The position numbers were made by a program, and so were the translations under genes. The notes under the pieces are model-generated. The model saw only the letters and a program-made list of their open reading frames with translations. It did not search any database and had not been told where the DNA came from. From Vibrio tritonius (GTDB taxonomy: Bacteria; Pseudomonadota; Gammaproteobacteria; Enterobacterales; Vibrionaceae), in contig NZ_AP014635.1 of NCBI RefSeq assembly GCF_001547935.1, positions 434,001 through 498,000 of the forward strand: 64,000 nt of DNA. The letters run 5' to 3'. Position 1 is the first letter of the stretch; each line of letters begins with the position of its first letter. Below, piece by piece: positions 48,403 through 58,675 of this stretch.

Positions 48403-50436
48403 ATGACGAATACACTTGAGTTATTGGCGATATCCATTGGCTGTTATGTCATCGCCAGTTTAGTGGCTTTACTCGGTAGCGGTGAACGTGAATCGAGCAT
48501 CGTAAAAGTATCCGGAGTATTGGGTTTTATTGGTGGTGTGCTTGGCTTGCTAAGCTCTGCACAAGCTCTGCTGGGTGGCACTGCGCTGACGGCAACTCTT
48601 TATAGTCCTTTTGAGTTTGCCCAACTGGCTATCAATATGGACGCACTTGGTGCGTTTATGGTGTTGGTGATTTCTCTCATCATGGTCGCCGCTTCCATTT
48701 ATTCATGGCATTACATGAATGAGTATTTGGGTAAAGGCGCGTGGGGCATCAGCTTCTTCCTCCATCTTTTTGTTGCTTCTATGGTGGCATTAGTGGTGGT
48801 TGATAACGCATTTTACTTCATCGTGTTCTTTGAAATGATGTCGTTAGCCTCTTACTTCCTCGTGCTGGTGGAACAAACTGAGAAAAGCGTTAAAGCCGGG
48901 TTGCAATACTTCTTTATTGCTCATGCCGGTTCTGTGCTGATCATGATTGCGTTTTTTATGTTGTACCGCGCATCTGGTTCACTCAACTTTGTCGACTTTA
49001 CCAATTTGAATCTGCCCGAATGGGAATCTTCCGTCATCTTCTTATTAGCGTTCTTTGGTTTTGGTGCTAAAGCCGGGATGATTACACTGCACGGTTGGTT
49101 ACCTCAAGCTCACCCTGCGGCACCTTCACACGCATCGGCTCTGATGTCGGGTGTGATGGTCAAAATTGGGGTGTTCGGCATTATCAAAGTCGGCGTGGTG
49201 TTCCTCGGTGGAACCCAAGCGTGGTGGGGATATGTTGTGCTTGTCTTTGGTGCCGTTTCTTCCGTACTGGGCGTTATGTACGCCTTGGCAGAACACGACA
49301 TCAAACGCTTACTGGCTTACCACACAGTAGAAAACGTCGGCATCATCTTAATGGGGGTTGGTGTAGCGTTAATTGGTATGGCAACTGGTCATCCCGTTTT
49401 TGCTGCGTTGGGCCTACTGGGTGCTTTATACCACTTGCTTAACCACGCGGTGTTTAAAGGCTTGTTGTTCTTAGGTGCTGGCTCTGTGATTTATCGCATG
49501 CACACCAAAGACATGGAAAAAATGGGTGGTCTTGGCAAATTAATGCCTTACACCGCAACAGCCTTCTTGATTGGGACCATGGCGATTTCTGCTCTGCCAC
49601 CACTGAATGGTTTTGTCAGTGAATGGTTTATCTATCAATCGCTGTTTGACCTAAGCCGTCAATCTGTTTTGAGCATGTCGATTGCGGGACCTATCGCAGT
49701 GGTGATGCTGGCGATTACTGGCGCGTTGGCGTGTATGTGTTTCGTTAAAGTTTACGGTATCTGCTTTAGTGGTGCGCCTCGTACGCAAAAAGCCAGTGAA
49801 GCCCGCGAAGTGGGCTGGCCTATGGTGCTTGGCTGCGCTTTCTTAGCCGTAATGTGTATCGTGTTGGGTGTCGGTTCTCCTTGGATCTCTCCTCTGATTT
49901 CAGACATTGCCACCACCACGTTAGCGGCTGCGCCAATTGTTGTTCATCAAGGCATGTCACTTCATCCTGTCTCAACCACTCAAGCCATCTTGTCGACACC
50001 GGTTATCACCATTGGTTTATTGGTGCTGCTGGTTGTTCCTGCGTTGATGTTGGCCTTCTTCAAAGGTCGTCGTTTGAGTAATCGTCGTCAAGGTGATCCT
50101 TGGGCCTGTGGTTACGCTTACGAAAGCCGCATGACCGTCTCTGCTGGTGGTTTCACTCAACCTCTGCGTCATATGTTCGCTCCGGTGTATCGCATTCGCG
50201 TGATATTAGACCCAAGTGGTTGGATGCAGCGCTCGTTGCAAGCCGTGACAACGTCTGCTGCGGCGATTGAGCCAAGTTTTGATCGCTACTTAGTGCAACC
50301 GGCTTGCCGCGCTGCCATGTCAGTCAGTGGTTGGGTAACGCGCATGCAAGGCGGTGATTTCCGGATCTACTGCTTGTACATCGTTGTGGCGTTACTGGCA
50401 CTGCTTTTCCTTCCCGTTGATTTAGGAGCGAAATAA
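48403..50436 (+). CDS. hyfB: Hydrogenase-4 membrane subunit HyfB (NuoL/HycC-like)
   Basis: Integral membrane subunit of 677 residues related to complex I antiporter subunits. There are many hydrophobic helices. The conserved proton-channel regions include HGWLPQAHPAAPSHASALMSGVMVKIG and KRLLAYHTVENVGII. Its stop overlaps the hyfC start as TAATG, so translation is coupled. Confidence 0.94.
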   Translation: MTNTLELLAISIGCYVIASLVALLGSGERESSIVKVSGVLGFIGGVLGLLSSAQALLGGTALTATLYSPFEFAQLAINMDALGAFMVLVISLIMVAASIYSWHYMNEYLGKGAWGISFFLHLFVASMVALVVVDNAFYFIVFFEMMSLASYFLVLVEQTEKSVKAGLQYFFIAHAGSVLIMIAFFMLYRASGSLNFVDFTNLNLPEWESSVIFLLAFFGFGAKAGMITLHGWLPQAHPAAPSHASALMSGVMVKIGVFGIIKVGVVFLGGTQAWWGYVVLVFGAVSSVLGVMYALAEHDIKRLLAYHTVENVGIILMGVGVALIGMATGHPVFAALGLLGALYHLLNHAVFKGLLFLGAGSVIYRMHTKDMEKMGGLGKLMPYTATAFLIGTMAISALPPLNGFVSEWFIYQSLFDLSRQSVLSMSIAGPIAVVMLAITGALACMCFVKVYGICFSGAPRTQKASEAREVGWPMVLGCAFLAVMCIVLGVGSPWISPLISDIATTTLAAAPIVVHQGMSLHPVSTTQAILSTPVITIGLLVLLVVPALMLAFFKGRRLSNRRQGDPWACGYAYESRMTVSAGGFTQPLRHMFAPVYRIRVILDPSGWMQRSLQAVTTSAAAIEPSFDRYLVQPACRAAMSVSGWVTRMQGGDFRIYCLYIVVALLALLFLPVDLGAK

Positions 50437-51389
50437 TGGCTGAACTTCATATGCCCGGATTGAGCTGGATCGTACTTGCTGTAGTACAAGCGTTATTGAT
50501 GCTGCTACTGGCACCGCTCGCTACCGGATTCTCGCGCATGATTCGCGCCAGAATGCACTCACGTCGTGGCCCCGGTTTGCTGCAGGATTATCGCGATATT
50601 GCCAAATTGCTGCGTCGCCAATCTGTGGCTCCAGCCAATGCGGGTCCTATCTTTTGGATCATGCCATGGGTGCTGATTGTCACCATGTTATTGGTGGGCA
50701 TGGCGCTGCCTACGCTGACTCAAACCTCACCATTTCCGATTTCAGGTGATGTGATTACCGATATCTATTTATTGGCGATCTTCCGCTTCTTCTTCTCACT
50801 GGCTGGCTTGGATTCCAACAGCATGTTCAGTGGAGTGGGGAGCGCGCGTGAGTTAACGCTTGGTGTGTTGGTGGAACCGATTTTCGTGCTGTCGATTTTT
50901 ATCATGGCGATGATTGTTGGCTCAACCGACTTAGGCTACATCAGCCAAGGGATGTTGGGTGAAATCTTCCAACAACCGGTCACCGTTGTGCTTGCGGGCG
51001 TTGCCTGTGCGTTTGCCATGTTTGTCGAAATGGGCAAATTGCCATTTGATGCGGCAGAAGCAGAACAAGAACTTCAAGAAGGTCCGGTAACGGAATATTC
51101 CGGCTCTGGCTTGGCGATGGTCAAGTTAGGTCTGGGATTGAAACAACTTGTTGTGGTTCAGCTTTTCCTTGCCATTTTCATCCCGTGGGGCAAAGCGGCA
51201 ACCCTAGCGTTCCCTGATTTGCTACTGGCTGCTGTCGTACTGCTGTGCAAATTGATCATTGTGTTCTTCTTGGCTGGTTTGGTTGAAAACGCAATGGCTC
51301 GGGTACGTTTCTTAAATACGAGTCGACTAACTTGGTCTGCATTCTCATTTGCAGGTCTGTCGTTAGCCTTCTACGTCATCGGATTGTGA
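50436..51389 (+). CDS. hyfC: Hydrogenase-4 membrane subunit HyfC (NuoH/HycD-like)
   Basis: 317 residues with about eight hydrophobic helices, homologous to NuoH/HycD, which link the soluble arm to the membrane arm. Conserved loops include ARMHSRRGPGLLQDYRDIAKLL and FVEMGKLPFDAAEAEQELQEG, the latter being the NuoH-type acidic loop. Confidence 0.94.
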   Translation: MAELHMPGLSWIVLAVVQALLMLLLAPLATGFSRMIRARMHSRRGPGLLQDYRDIAKLLRRQSVAPANAGPIFWIMPWVLIVTMLLVGMALPTLTQTSPFPISGDVITDIYLLAIFRFFFSLAGLDSNSMFSGVGSARELTLGVLVEPIFVLSIFIMAMIVGSTDLGYISQGMLGEIFQQPVTVVLAGVACAFAMFVEMGKLPFDAAEAEQELQEGPVTEYSGSGLAMVKLGLGLKQLVVVQLFLAIFIPWGKAATLAFPDLLLAAVVLLCKLIIVFFLAGLVENAMARVRFLNTSRLTWSAFSFAGLSLAFYVIGL

Positions 51390-51402
51390 GGTTTTATTTA
51401 CA

Positions 51403-52842
51403 ATGGAGATGATCGGTTTATTTACGATTTTGGTGCCGTTCTTAGGTGCCATCCTGACCTTATTGGTACCCAAAACTTCGGCTAAGTGGGTCTGCCAGCT
51501 CTTTGCTGCGCTCGCTACATTGGGCACTTGGGCTTTGGCTTATCACTTCTTCTTGCAAGGTGGTGAGGCGCAGTCGGTTGCGATTGTGCAATTTGGTCAC
51601 TTATTGATCTTCGGCTTAACCGTCGACAAAGTCAGCACCTTGATTGCTGCCGCTGTTGTTGGTTTGGGGTTGATTGTTGCGATTTACTCTTTAGGGTACA
51701 TGAGCACCGGTAACAAAGAGCATCCTCATGAAGGGGACCCTCGTTACTACTCATTCTTACTGGTGTTCATCGGTGCAATGGCAGGCTTAGTATTGTCATC
51801 TACCTTGGTGGGGCAACTGCTGTTTTTTGAAATCACCGGTGCCTGCTCTTGGTCATTGATTGGTTACTACCAAACCCCGATTGCGTTTCGTTCTGCGTTG
51901 AAAGCGTTGATTGTGACTCACATTGCGTCACTGGGTTTATTTATTGCAGCAGCGACCTTGTTTATCCAAACAGGGACCTTTGAGCTGACTGCGATTGCGA
52001 CCCTAACGCCTAGCGCGAAAATGATCGTACTGTTTGGCATCTTGTTCGCCGCTTGGGGTAAATCAGCACAACTGCCAATGCACATGTGGCTGCCTGATGC
52101 GATGAACGCGCCAACCCCGGTCAGTGCTTATTTGCACGCAGCATCCATGGTCAAAGTGGGTGTGTACATTTTTGCACGCGGCATTTTGTCAGCCGGTGAT
52201 GTGCCTATCGAAGTGGGCGTAGTCGGTGTGATTGGTGCCATGATCACCATGATCTACGGCTTCGTAATGTACTTGCCACAGAAAGACATGAAACGTCTAT
52301 TGGCTTACTCAACCATTACTCAACTGGCGTATATCTTCCTTGCTCTTTCCATGGCAGCCATGGGGTCTTCTTTAGCGTTAAAAGCGGGTGTGAGTTACAT
52401 CTTCAACCACGCCTTTGCTAAGAGCTTGTTCTTCTTTGTCGCAGGTTCACTGAGCTTTGCCTGTGGTACTCGTATGTTGCCACAACTGCGCGGGATCATT
52501 ACCAAATCACCATTGCTCGGTGTGGGCTTCTGCGTCGCTGCCATGGCGATTGCGGGTGTACCTCCGTTCAACGGTTTCTTCAGTAAATTCCCTTTGCTTG
52601 AGGCTGGTTTCCAACTCTCTGCTGAGCACAGCTGGTTAACACCAGTCTTGGTGTTGGCTCTGATTGAATCTGTTGCGACCTTTGGTTGGCTACTCTACTG
52701 GTTTGGTAAATCCGTCGTTGGTAAACCATCTGAAGAGGTCGAGAACATTTCACCTCTGCCTGCGTCAATGAAATCCATGTTGGTCGTGCTGATTGCCATG
52801 TCCGTTCTGTCCAGTTTCATTGCCTCAGCTTGGCTCAATTAA
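51403..52842 (+). CDS. hyfD: Hydrogenase-4 membrane subunit HyfD (antiporter-like)
   Basis: 479 residues, extra antiporter-like subunit found in the Hyf but not the Hyc enzyme. Helix motifs include KSAQLPMHMWLPDAMNAPTPVSAYLHAASMVKVG and the KRLLAYSTITQLAYI helix with conserved lysine. Its presence implies that the complex has more proton-pumping modules than Hyc. Confidence 0.93.
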   Translation: MEMIGLFTILVPFLGAILTLLVPKTSAKWVCQLFAALATLGTWALAYHFFLQGGEAQSVAIVQFGHLLIFGLTVDKVSTLIAAAVVGLGLIVAIYSLGYMSTGNKEHPHEGDPRYYSFLLVFIGAMAGLVLSSTLVGQLLFFEITGACSWSLIGYYQTPIAFRSALKALIVTHIASLGLFIAAATLFIQTGTFELTAIATLTPSAKMIVLFGILFAAWGKSAQLPMHMWLPDAMNAPTPVSAYLHAASMVKVGVYIFARGILSAGDVPIEVGVVGVIGAMITMIYGFVMYLPQKDMKRLLAYSTITQLAYIFLALSMAAMGSSLALKAGVSYIFNHAFAKSLFFFVAGSLSFACGTRMLPQLRGIITKSPLLGVGFCVAAMAIAGVPPFNGFFSKFPLLEAGFQLSAEHSWLTPVLVLALIESVATFGWLLYWFGKSVVGKPSEEVENISPLPASMKSMLVVLIAMSVLSSFIASAWLN

Positions 52843-52854
52843 GGAGGTCAGACT

Positions 52855-53502
52855 ATGAGTGATTTAATGATGAATAACCTAGCCAGTTTATTGGTGGTGA
52901 CCTCCTTTTTGGTGGTGATTGCCCGTAAAGCGCGTAACGCAGCTTGGTTATACGCAATTCAGTCGTTGGTGTTGGTTGGGCTATTTGCTGCGATTGCACA
53001 CCGTTATGACGCCCATGAGCTTTATAGCTGGTCGGTGACGGCGTTCATTTCTAAAGTGATTTTGGTGCCGGGCATTTTGTTTATTCAATTGGGCAAAATG
53101 CAGGATCCCAAGGCAGAGCAACCATTGATTCGTCCGGTGTGGATTGCCTTTATTGTCGCCATCATCAGTATTGCTTCGCTGTATGCCATCGAACCCGTTC
53201 AACTGCCGATGATTGCTGAGCTGAAACCGATTTTGGCGGTCTCTTTGGCGCACTTCTTTATCGGTTTGCTGTGCATCGTCAGTCAACGCAATATCCTCAA
53301 ACAGATTTTTGGTTACTGCTTGATGGAAAACGGCTCGTCGTTGACGTTGGCGTTGGTGGCGCACAATGCGCCGCATTTGGTTGAAATCGGCATTACCGTT
53401 GACGCTATTTTTGCTGTGATTGTCATGGTGATTTTAGCGCGTCTGATTTTCGCAAAACTGCGCACATTAGACGTCAAACAACTCACTGTATTAAAAGGGT
53501 AA
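52855..53502 (+). CDS. hyfE: Hydrogenase-4 membrane subunit HyfE
   Basis: 215 residues with about six hydrophobic helices, NuoK/MrpC-like region (LAHFFIGLLCIVSQRNILKQIFGYCLMENGSSL). GGAGG lies eight bases before its start. hyfF follows after four bases. Confidence 0.92.
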   Translation: MSDLMMNNLASLLVVTSFLVVIARKARNAAWLYAIQSLVLVGLFAAIAHRYDAHELYSWSVTAFISKVILVPGILFIQLGKMQDPKAEQPLIRPVWIAFIVAIISIASLYAIEPVQLPMIAELKPILAVSLAHFFIGLLCIVSQRNILKQIFGYCLMENGSSLTLALVAHNAPHLVEIGITVDAIFAVIVMVILARLIFAKLRTLDVKQLTVLKG

Positions 53503-53506
53503 TAGC

Positions 53507-55093
53507 ATGACGTCTCTAAGTTCTATTTTCCCCTATCTGCTTGGCATCCCTCTGTTTGCTGCATTGGTGAGCTTGGCAGGTGCTTGTTTAAAAGGGGAGT
53601 TTCATAAACTTTCTTCACTGATTCACACCGTTAGCGTGTGTGCCACCTTTATCATCACTTGGATGCTGGCGCTGCAAGTGTTTGAGCACGGCGCGCTAGA
53701 AACGCAAGGGCATTGGTTGCTACTCGATAGCTTATCTGCTCTGTTTATGGGTGTGCTAGGGCTAGTGGCATTGATCACCGGTTTGCATTCATTGGGGTAT
53801 ATCGGCAGTGAGTTTCGTGAAGGTGAGTTGACCAGCCGTCAGGTGTCACTGTACTACGGTTTATTCAACTTGTTCCTTGCAACCATGTTGATTGCTTTAA
53901 CGGCCAATAACATCATCATGATGTGGGTAGCCATTGAAGCCACCACCGTCAGTTCGGTGTTCTTGGTTGGGATTTACTACCAACGTTCTTCACTCGAAGC
54001 GGCTTGGAAATACATCATGCTGTGTAGCGTCGGTGTGGCGTTTGGTCTATTTGGTACGGTGATTACTTACTCCAACGCAGTCGCGGTATTTGGCGACCCT
54101 TCTCAAGCGATTTTCTGGACAGCGATTCGTGACAATGCGGCGCAATTCGACCCTCGTCTGATTCAAATTGGCTTCATCTTTATCATCATTGGTTTTGGTA
54201 CCAAAGTGGGCTTGTTCCCTATGCACACTTGGCTACCAGATGCTCACTCTGAAGCGCCAAGCCCGGTTTCTGGTCTGCTTTCTGCTGGCTTGTTGAATTG
54301 TGCATTAATGGTGATTTTGCGTCACTTAGTGGTGGCTCAAGAGGTTTTGGGTCATGGGTATACTCAAGCTCTGATGCTCGGTTTCGGTCTGCTTTCCGTC
54401 GCCGTCGCTGCCTTCTTTATCTTGGTACAAAAAGACATCAAACGTCTGTTGGCTTACTCCAGTGTGGAAAACATGGGCCTTATTACCTTCGCGATTGGCT
54501 TAGGTCCCTTGGGCGTGTTTGCTGCGATGTTGCATGTCATCAACCACAGCTTAGGTAAAACCCTAATGTTCTGCGGCGCAGGTAACGTGATGCTCAAATA
54601 CGGCACTCGCGACATGGGCATTATCAAAGGCGTGGTGCGTGTTGCGCCTTGGACTGGTGTGCTGTTTGGCGCTGGTGCATTAGCACTCGCTGGTGTTCCC
54701 CCATTTAACCTATTTGTCAGTGAATTCTTGATTGTCTGCTCTGCTCTTTATGCGCAGCACCCAGTGCTCATCATCATCTTGTTACTGCTATTGACTCTGG
54801 TTCTCGCTGGGCTGGCACGTTTGGTCGCAGCTTGTGTGTTGGGCAAAGCACCTGAAGGTGTCGACAAAGGCGAAGTGAACATCATGACCGTGGTGCCACT
54901 GGTCGCAATGATGGTGTTGATGGTGATCATGGGCACTCACATCCCTAGCGCGGTATTACATGGTGTCGACCAAGCGACTTTGGTGATCACTAATCAAGAC
55001 TTCAGCACTGTATTGCAACAACTGCATTTGCCATGGCAATCCGTAACGGATTTGTCGAGCACCGCAGACCTAGTTACACCAATGACTCACTAA
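53507..55093 (+). CDS. hyfF: Hydrogenase-4 membrane subunit HyfF (antiporter-like)
   Basis: 528 residues, a second extra antiporter-like subunit specific to Hyf. It has KVGLFPMHTWLPDAHSEAPSPVSGLLSAGLLN and KRLLAYSSVENMGL, the conserved channel residues. It ends 16 bp before hyfG. Confidence 0.93.
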   Translation: MTSLSSIFPYLLGIPLFAALVSLAGACLKGEFHKLSSLIHTVSVCATFIITWMLALQVFEHGALETQGHWLLLDSLSALFMGVLGLVALITGLHSLGYIGSEFREGELTSRQVSLYYGLFNLFLATMLIALTANNIIMMWVAIEATTVSSVFLVGIYYQRSSLEAAWKYIMLCSVGVAFGLFGTVITYSNAVAVFGDPSQAIFWTAIRDNAAQFDPRLIQIGFIFIIIGFGTKVGLFPMHTWLPDAHSEAPSPVSGLLSAGLLNCALMVILRHLVVAQEVLGHGYTQALMLGFGLLSVAVAAFFILVQKDIKRLLAYSSVENMGLITFAIGLGPLGVFAAMLHVINHSLGKTLMFCGAGNVMLKYGTRDMGIIKGVVRVAPWTGVLFGAGALALAGVPPFNLFVSEFLIVCSALYAQHPVLIIILLLLLTLVLAGLARLVAACVLGKAPEGVDKGEVNIMTVVPLVAMMVLMVIMGTHIPSAVLHGVDQATLVITNQDFSTVLQQLHLPWQSVTDLSSTADLVTPMTH

Positions 55094-55109
55094 TGAGAGA
55101 GAATGTCGA

Positions 55110-56852
55110 ATGGATATGAAAACGAAAGATTACTCGCAACGTCAGCTCGGAAAACAGTACGTTGATGGGGTACGTCATCTATTCCCAGCCGCCATTCTTG
55201 AAGAAGAGTGGCAAGCAGAAAACCAAGTAACGATTACAGTCAAAATGACCGCCTTGGTCGATGTGATGAAATGGCTTTACTACGATCAAAATGGTTGGTT
55301 GTCCGTTAGCTTTGGTAACGACGAACGCAGTATCAACGGTCACTTTGCGGTGTATCACGCCCTTTCAATGGAAGGTGACGTGAAAAGCTGGGTGGTCGTG
55401 AAAGTGCTGGTGGATGCGAGCAGTGAAGAGTTTATCTCTATCACACCGCACATTCCTGCCGCGGTATGGGGCGAGCGTGAAATTCGCGACATGTTTGGTT
55501 TGCGCCCTGTTGGCCTACCTGACGAACGCCGTTTGGTGCTACCTGATGACTGGCCAGAAAATCTGCACCCACTGCGCAAAGACGCAATGGACTATCGTCA
55601 ACGTCCAGAGCCAACCACCGATACTGAGAACTACCCGTTCTTAAATGAAATTGGTGACGATTCAAACCGCATTGTACCAGTTGGTCCATTGCACATTACC
55701 TCCGATGAACCAGGTCACTTCCGTCTGTTCGTGGATGGGGAAGATATCGTCGATGCAGACTACCGCATGTTCTATGTACACCGTGGTATGGAAAAACTGG
55801 CTGAAACGCGCATGGGTTACCATGAAGTGGGTTTCTTGGCTGACCGCGTGTGTGGTATCTGCGGCTTCACTCACAGTGTGGGTTACAACAACTCAGTAGA
55901 AACTGCGCTGCAAATTGATGTGCCTGAACGCGCCCAAATGATTCGTACCGTATTGCTGGAAGTAGAACGCCTGCACAGTCACTTACTTAATATCGGTTTA
56001 TCTAGCCACTTTGTTGGGTTCGATACTGGCTTCATGCAGTTCTTCCGTGTGCGTGAAAAAACCATGGAATTGGCTGAAATTCTAACAGGTGCGCGTAAAA
56101 CCTACGGCATGAACCTAATTGGTGGTGTGCGTCGCGACATCCTTAAAGAGCAACGCCAAAAAGGCATTGCTTTGGTTCGTGAAGCGCGAAAAACCTTTAG
56201 TGAATTAGTCGATATGCTCCTTGCTACACCAAACATCGATAGCCGTTTGTGTGGTGTGGGTGTATTAGCGAAAGACATTGCTCGTGATTTTAGCCCAGTA
56301 GGCCCAATGATTCGTGGTAGTGGCTTTGCTCGTGATGCTCGTGTTGTGCATGGTGCTCACCTTGAAGCTTACTCACAAGTGCCTATAGAACTGCAACACC
56401 TTGATACCGGTGACGTACAGGCGCGTGTTTTGGTGCGTGTTCGTGAAGTATTCAATTCATTAAACATCATTGAATTTGGTTTGGATCACTTACCACCGGG
56501 CGCGATTTTGACTGAAGGCTTTACTTACGTACCGCACAAATTTGCGTTGGGGTATACCGAAGCTCCTCGTGGTGAAAACGTACATTGGAGTATGACGGGT
56601 GATAACCAGAAAGTGTTCCGTTGGCGTTGCCGTGCGGCGACTTATGCAAACTGGCCAACATTGCGTTACATGCTGCGTGGTAACACAGTGGCCGATGCAC
56701 CGTTGATCATTGGTAGTTTGGACCCTTGTTACTCTTGTACTGACCGCGTCACCATCGTCGACACCAAGAAAAAACGCAGTCAAACCATTCCATATAAAGC
56801 GATTGAGCAATACAGCGTGAACCGTAAAAACTCACCGCTCAAAGCGTGGTAG
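55110..56852 (+). CDS. hyfG: Hydrogenase-4 large catalytic subunit HyfG
   Basis: NiFe-containing subunit, 580 residues, where H2 is formed. An N-terminal NuoC-like domain is fused to the NuoD-like catalytic domain. The nickel ligands are in DRVCGICGFTHS and, near the C-terminus, DPCYSCTDR. A 34-residue extension after that arginine (VTIVDTKKKRSQT...) should be removed during maturation by the protease HycI encoded downstream. NuoD-type motifs (RGMEKLAETRMGYHEVGFLADRVCG) are intact. Confidence 0.95.
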   Translation: MDMKTKDYSQRQLGKQYVDGVRHLFPAAILEEEWQAENQVTITVKMTALVDVMKWLYYDQNGWLSVSFGNDERSINGHFAVYHALSMEGDVKSWVVVKVLVDASSEEFISITPHIPAAVWGEREIRDMFGLRPVGLPDERRLVLPDDWPENLHPLRKDAMDYRQRPEPTTDTENYPFLNEIGDDSNRIVPVGPLHITSDEPGHFRLFVDGEDIVDADYRMFYVHRGMEKLAETRMGYHEVGFLADRVCGICGFTHSVGYNNSVETALQIDVPERAQMIRTVLLEVERLHSHLLNIGLSSHFVGFDTGFMQFFRVREKTMELAEILTGARKTYGMNLIGGVRRDILKEQRQKGIALVREARKTFSELVDMLLATPNIDSRLCGVGVLAKDIARDFSPVGPMIRGSGFARDARVVHGAHLEAYSQVPIELQHLDTGDVQARVLVRVREVFNSLNIIEFGLDHLPPGAILTEGFTYVPHKFALGYTEAPRGENVHWSMTGDNQKVFRWRCRAATYANWPTLRYMLRGNTVADAPLIIGSLDPCYSCTDRVTIVDTKKKRSQTIPYKAIEQYSVNRKNSPLKAW

Positions 56853-56860
56853 GGAACATC

Positions 56861-57442
56861 ATGATCAAGTTACTTAAAACCATCTTAAAAGCAGGGGATG
56901 TCACTGAAAAATATCCCTTTGCCCCGTTCGAAGTGGCTCCGGATTTTCGTGGTAAACCTGAGCTCAATGCTAGCCAGTGTATCTCTTGTGGCGCGTGTAC
57001 ACGCGCCTGTCCTGCTAACGCATTGATCATGGAAACCGATGAAGCCAAAGGCAGCCGTCGTTGGGAGCTTTCCTTGGCTCGCTGTATTTACTGCGGCCGT
57101 TGTGAAGAAGTGTGTCCAACACACGCCATCGAGCTAACGCCACAGTTTGAATTGGCGGTAACCAATAAAGCTGATTTGTATGAAAGTGCTGAGTTCAAAC
57201 TGGCGAAATGTACCTGCTGTGATCGCCCATTTGTGGCAAAAAAACTGCTCAATTACGTGATTGATACCTTGGAACAATCTGGGTTAACAGGTGAGCATTT
57301 AGTGATGCGTCGCGTGCAGTTGGAAACGTGTCCTGAATGTCGTCGTAAAGCCAATATGCTGGATGGTGAAAGCATTGCTCACCAACGCTTTATTGCCACT
57401 CCTGCAGAAATCGCACAGCGTCAAGAGAAGGAAGAAGCATGA
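56861..57442 (+). CDS. hyfH: Hydrogenase-4 iron-sulfur subunit HyfH (NuoI/HycF-like)
   Basis: Two-[4Fe-4S] ferredoxin subunit. The start is [12 protein letters not shown] at 56861 (193 residues), since AGGGAAC precedes it. The clusters are [15 protein letters not shown] and [15 protein letters not shown]. An additional C-terminal cysteine set, CTCCDRPF ... CPECRRK, is typical of HycF/HyfH. The stop overlaps hyfI as ATGA. Confidence 0.93.
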   Translation: MIKLLKTILKAGDVTEKYPFAPFEVAPDFRGKPELNASQCISCGACTRACPANALIMETDEAKGSRRWELSLARCIYCGRCEEVCPTHAIELTPQFELAVTNKADLYESAEFKLAKCTCCDRPFVAKKLLNYVIDTLEQSGLTGEHLVMRRVQLETCPECRRKANMLDGESIAHQRFIATPAEIAQRQEKEEA

Positions 57443-58254
57443 AAGGCATAAAACAGTTATCAGGCATCAACCATACTCAGACAGTGCCTATTCCACTTTC
57501 TCCTGAACATGAAAAACTCAAACAGGTGTTGATTAAAGAGATCAAACGCTCTGCTTATGTGTATCGTGTTGACTGCGGTGGTTGTAACGGCTGTGAAATC
57601 GAAATTTTTGCTGCAACTACACCTGTTTACGATACCGAACGCTTTGGTATCAAAGTCGTCGCGTCACCTCGTCATGCCGACATCTTATTATTCACTGGCG
57701 CAGTCACTCGTGCGATGCGTGCACCGGCAATACGCGCTTATGAAGCGGCTCCTGATCCTAAAATTGTGGTCTCTTACGGCGCATGTGGTTGTGATGGCGG
57801 CATTTTCCACGATCTTTACTGTGTGTGGGGTGGCACTGACAAAATCGTTCCTGTTGACGTTTATATCCCAGGCTGTCCTCCAACACCTGCTGCAACCCTG
57901 TATGGTTTTGCGGTTGCCTTGGGTCTGCTTGAGCAAAAAATGCATAGCAAAGAGCACCAAGCTGACAAAGAACCGGCCACGTTGCGTCATACCGGTATTC
58001 CTTTAGATATTCGCGTGATGATTGAGCGTGAAGCACGTGTGTTAGCTGGCTATCGTGCTGGTAAACGAATCTCCAATGAACTGATGGATGTGCTTGAAGC
58101 GAGTGATGCTAATACGGTTGATCAGAATGTGAAAGCGTATCTTGATGAACATGCCGATCCCCGTTTGACCGAAATCGTAAACACCTTGATGCGCGGTGTG
58201 ATGATGCAGTTAACCGGTGGCGAGCCTCAAGGAGCGTGTCATGGATGTCGCTGA
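57439..58254 (+). CDS. hyfI: Hydrogenase-4 small subunit HyfI (NuoB/HycG-like)
   Basis: Small electron-transfer subunit of 271 residues. The proximal cluster ligands are in [25 protein letters not shown] and [14 protein letters not shown]. It is somewhat longer than the usual 250-255 residues, from extra N- and C-terminal residues. It overlaps hyfH and hyfJ. Confidence 0.93.
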   Translation: MKGIKQLSGINHTQTVPIPLSPEHEKLKQVLIKEIKRSAYVYRVDCGGCNGCEIEIFAATTPVYDTERFGIKVVASPRHADILLFTGAVTRAMRAPAIRAYEAAPDPKIVVSYGACGCDGGIFHDLYCVWGGTDKIVPVDVYIPGCPPTPAATLYGFAVALGLLEQKMHSKEHQADKEPATLRHTGIPLDIRVMIEREARVLAGYRAGKRISNELMDVLEASDANTVDQNVKAYLDEHADPRLTEIVNTLMRGVMMQLTGGEPQGACHGCR

Positions 58255-58675
58255 GTCTCGCCATTTAAACGGAGAAGTCTATTTTTATCGTCTAACTCGC
58301 AAGTTTGTCGATGAGAAAGATGACATCCCTCAATCTGCCAAACAGGTGATGTATTACACCTTAGCCATCGGTCACCACTTGGGGATTGTCGATTGCTTAA
58401 GTGCTGCCATGACCTGCAGTGGCACAGAATATTTGGACTGGATTTCAGCGTTAGACCCTGAAAGCGAAGCGTATCGCAAAATGAAAGGGTTTCTTATGTT
58501 CGGGGAAATCACCGTGTTCCCCGAACACATCAATATGTTGGCATTGGCGTTTGACCGAATCGACCAAGCGCAACAAAGCGTTAAAAGTCGTGAACTCACC
58601 AAGGGTTTTATTGAAGTGTTAACGGCAATCTATCACGAACCCAATATGTATTTGATGATTCGAGGTGGACAATGA
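58241..58675 (+). CDS. hyfJ: Formate hydrogenlyase maturation protein HyfJ (HycH family)
   Basis: Accessory protein needed for processing of the large subunit. The start is ATG 58241 (144 residues) because AAGGAG precedes it by six bases, inside the end of hyfI. The HycH-like sequence [37 protein letters not shown] is clear. The stop overlaps hycI as ATGA. Confidence 0.9.
   Translation: MDVAESRHLNGEVYFYRLTRKFVDEKDDIPQSAKQVMYYTLAIGHHLGIVDCLSAAMTCSGTEYLDWISALDPESEAYRKMKGFLMFGEITVFPEHINMLALAFDRIDQAQQSVKSRELTKGFIEVLTAIYHEPNMYLMIRGGQ

Noticed and set aside
52981..53376. 131-residue minus-strand frame inside hyfE
   Set aside because: Highly basic, glutamine/arginine-rich translation typical of the antisense of a membrane protein gene.
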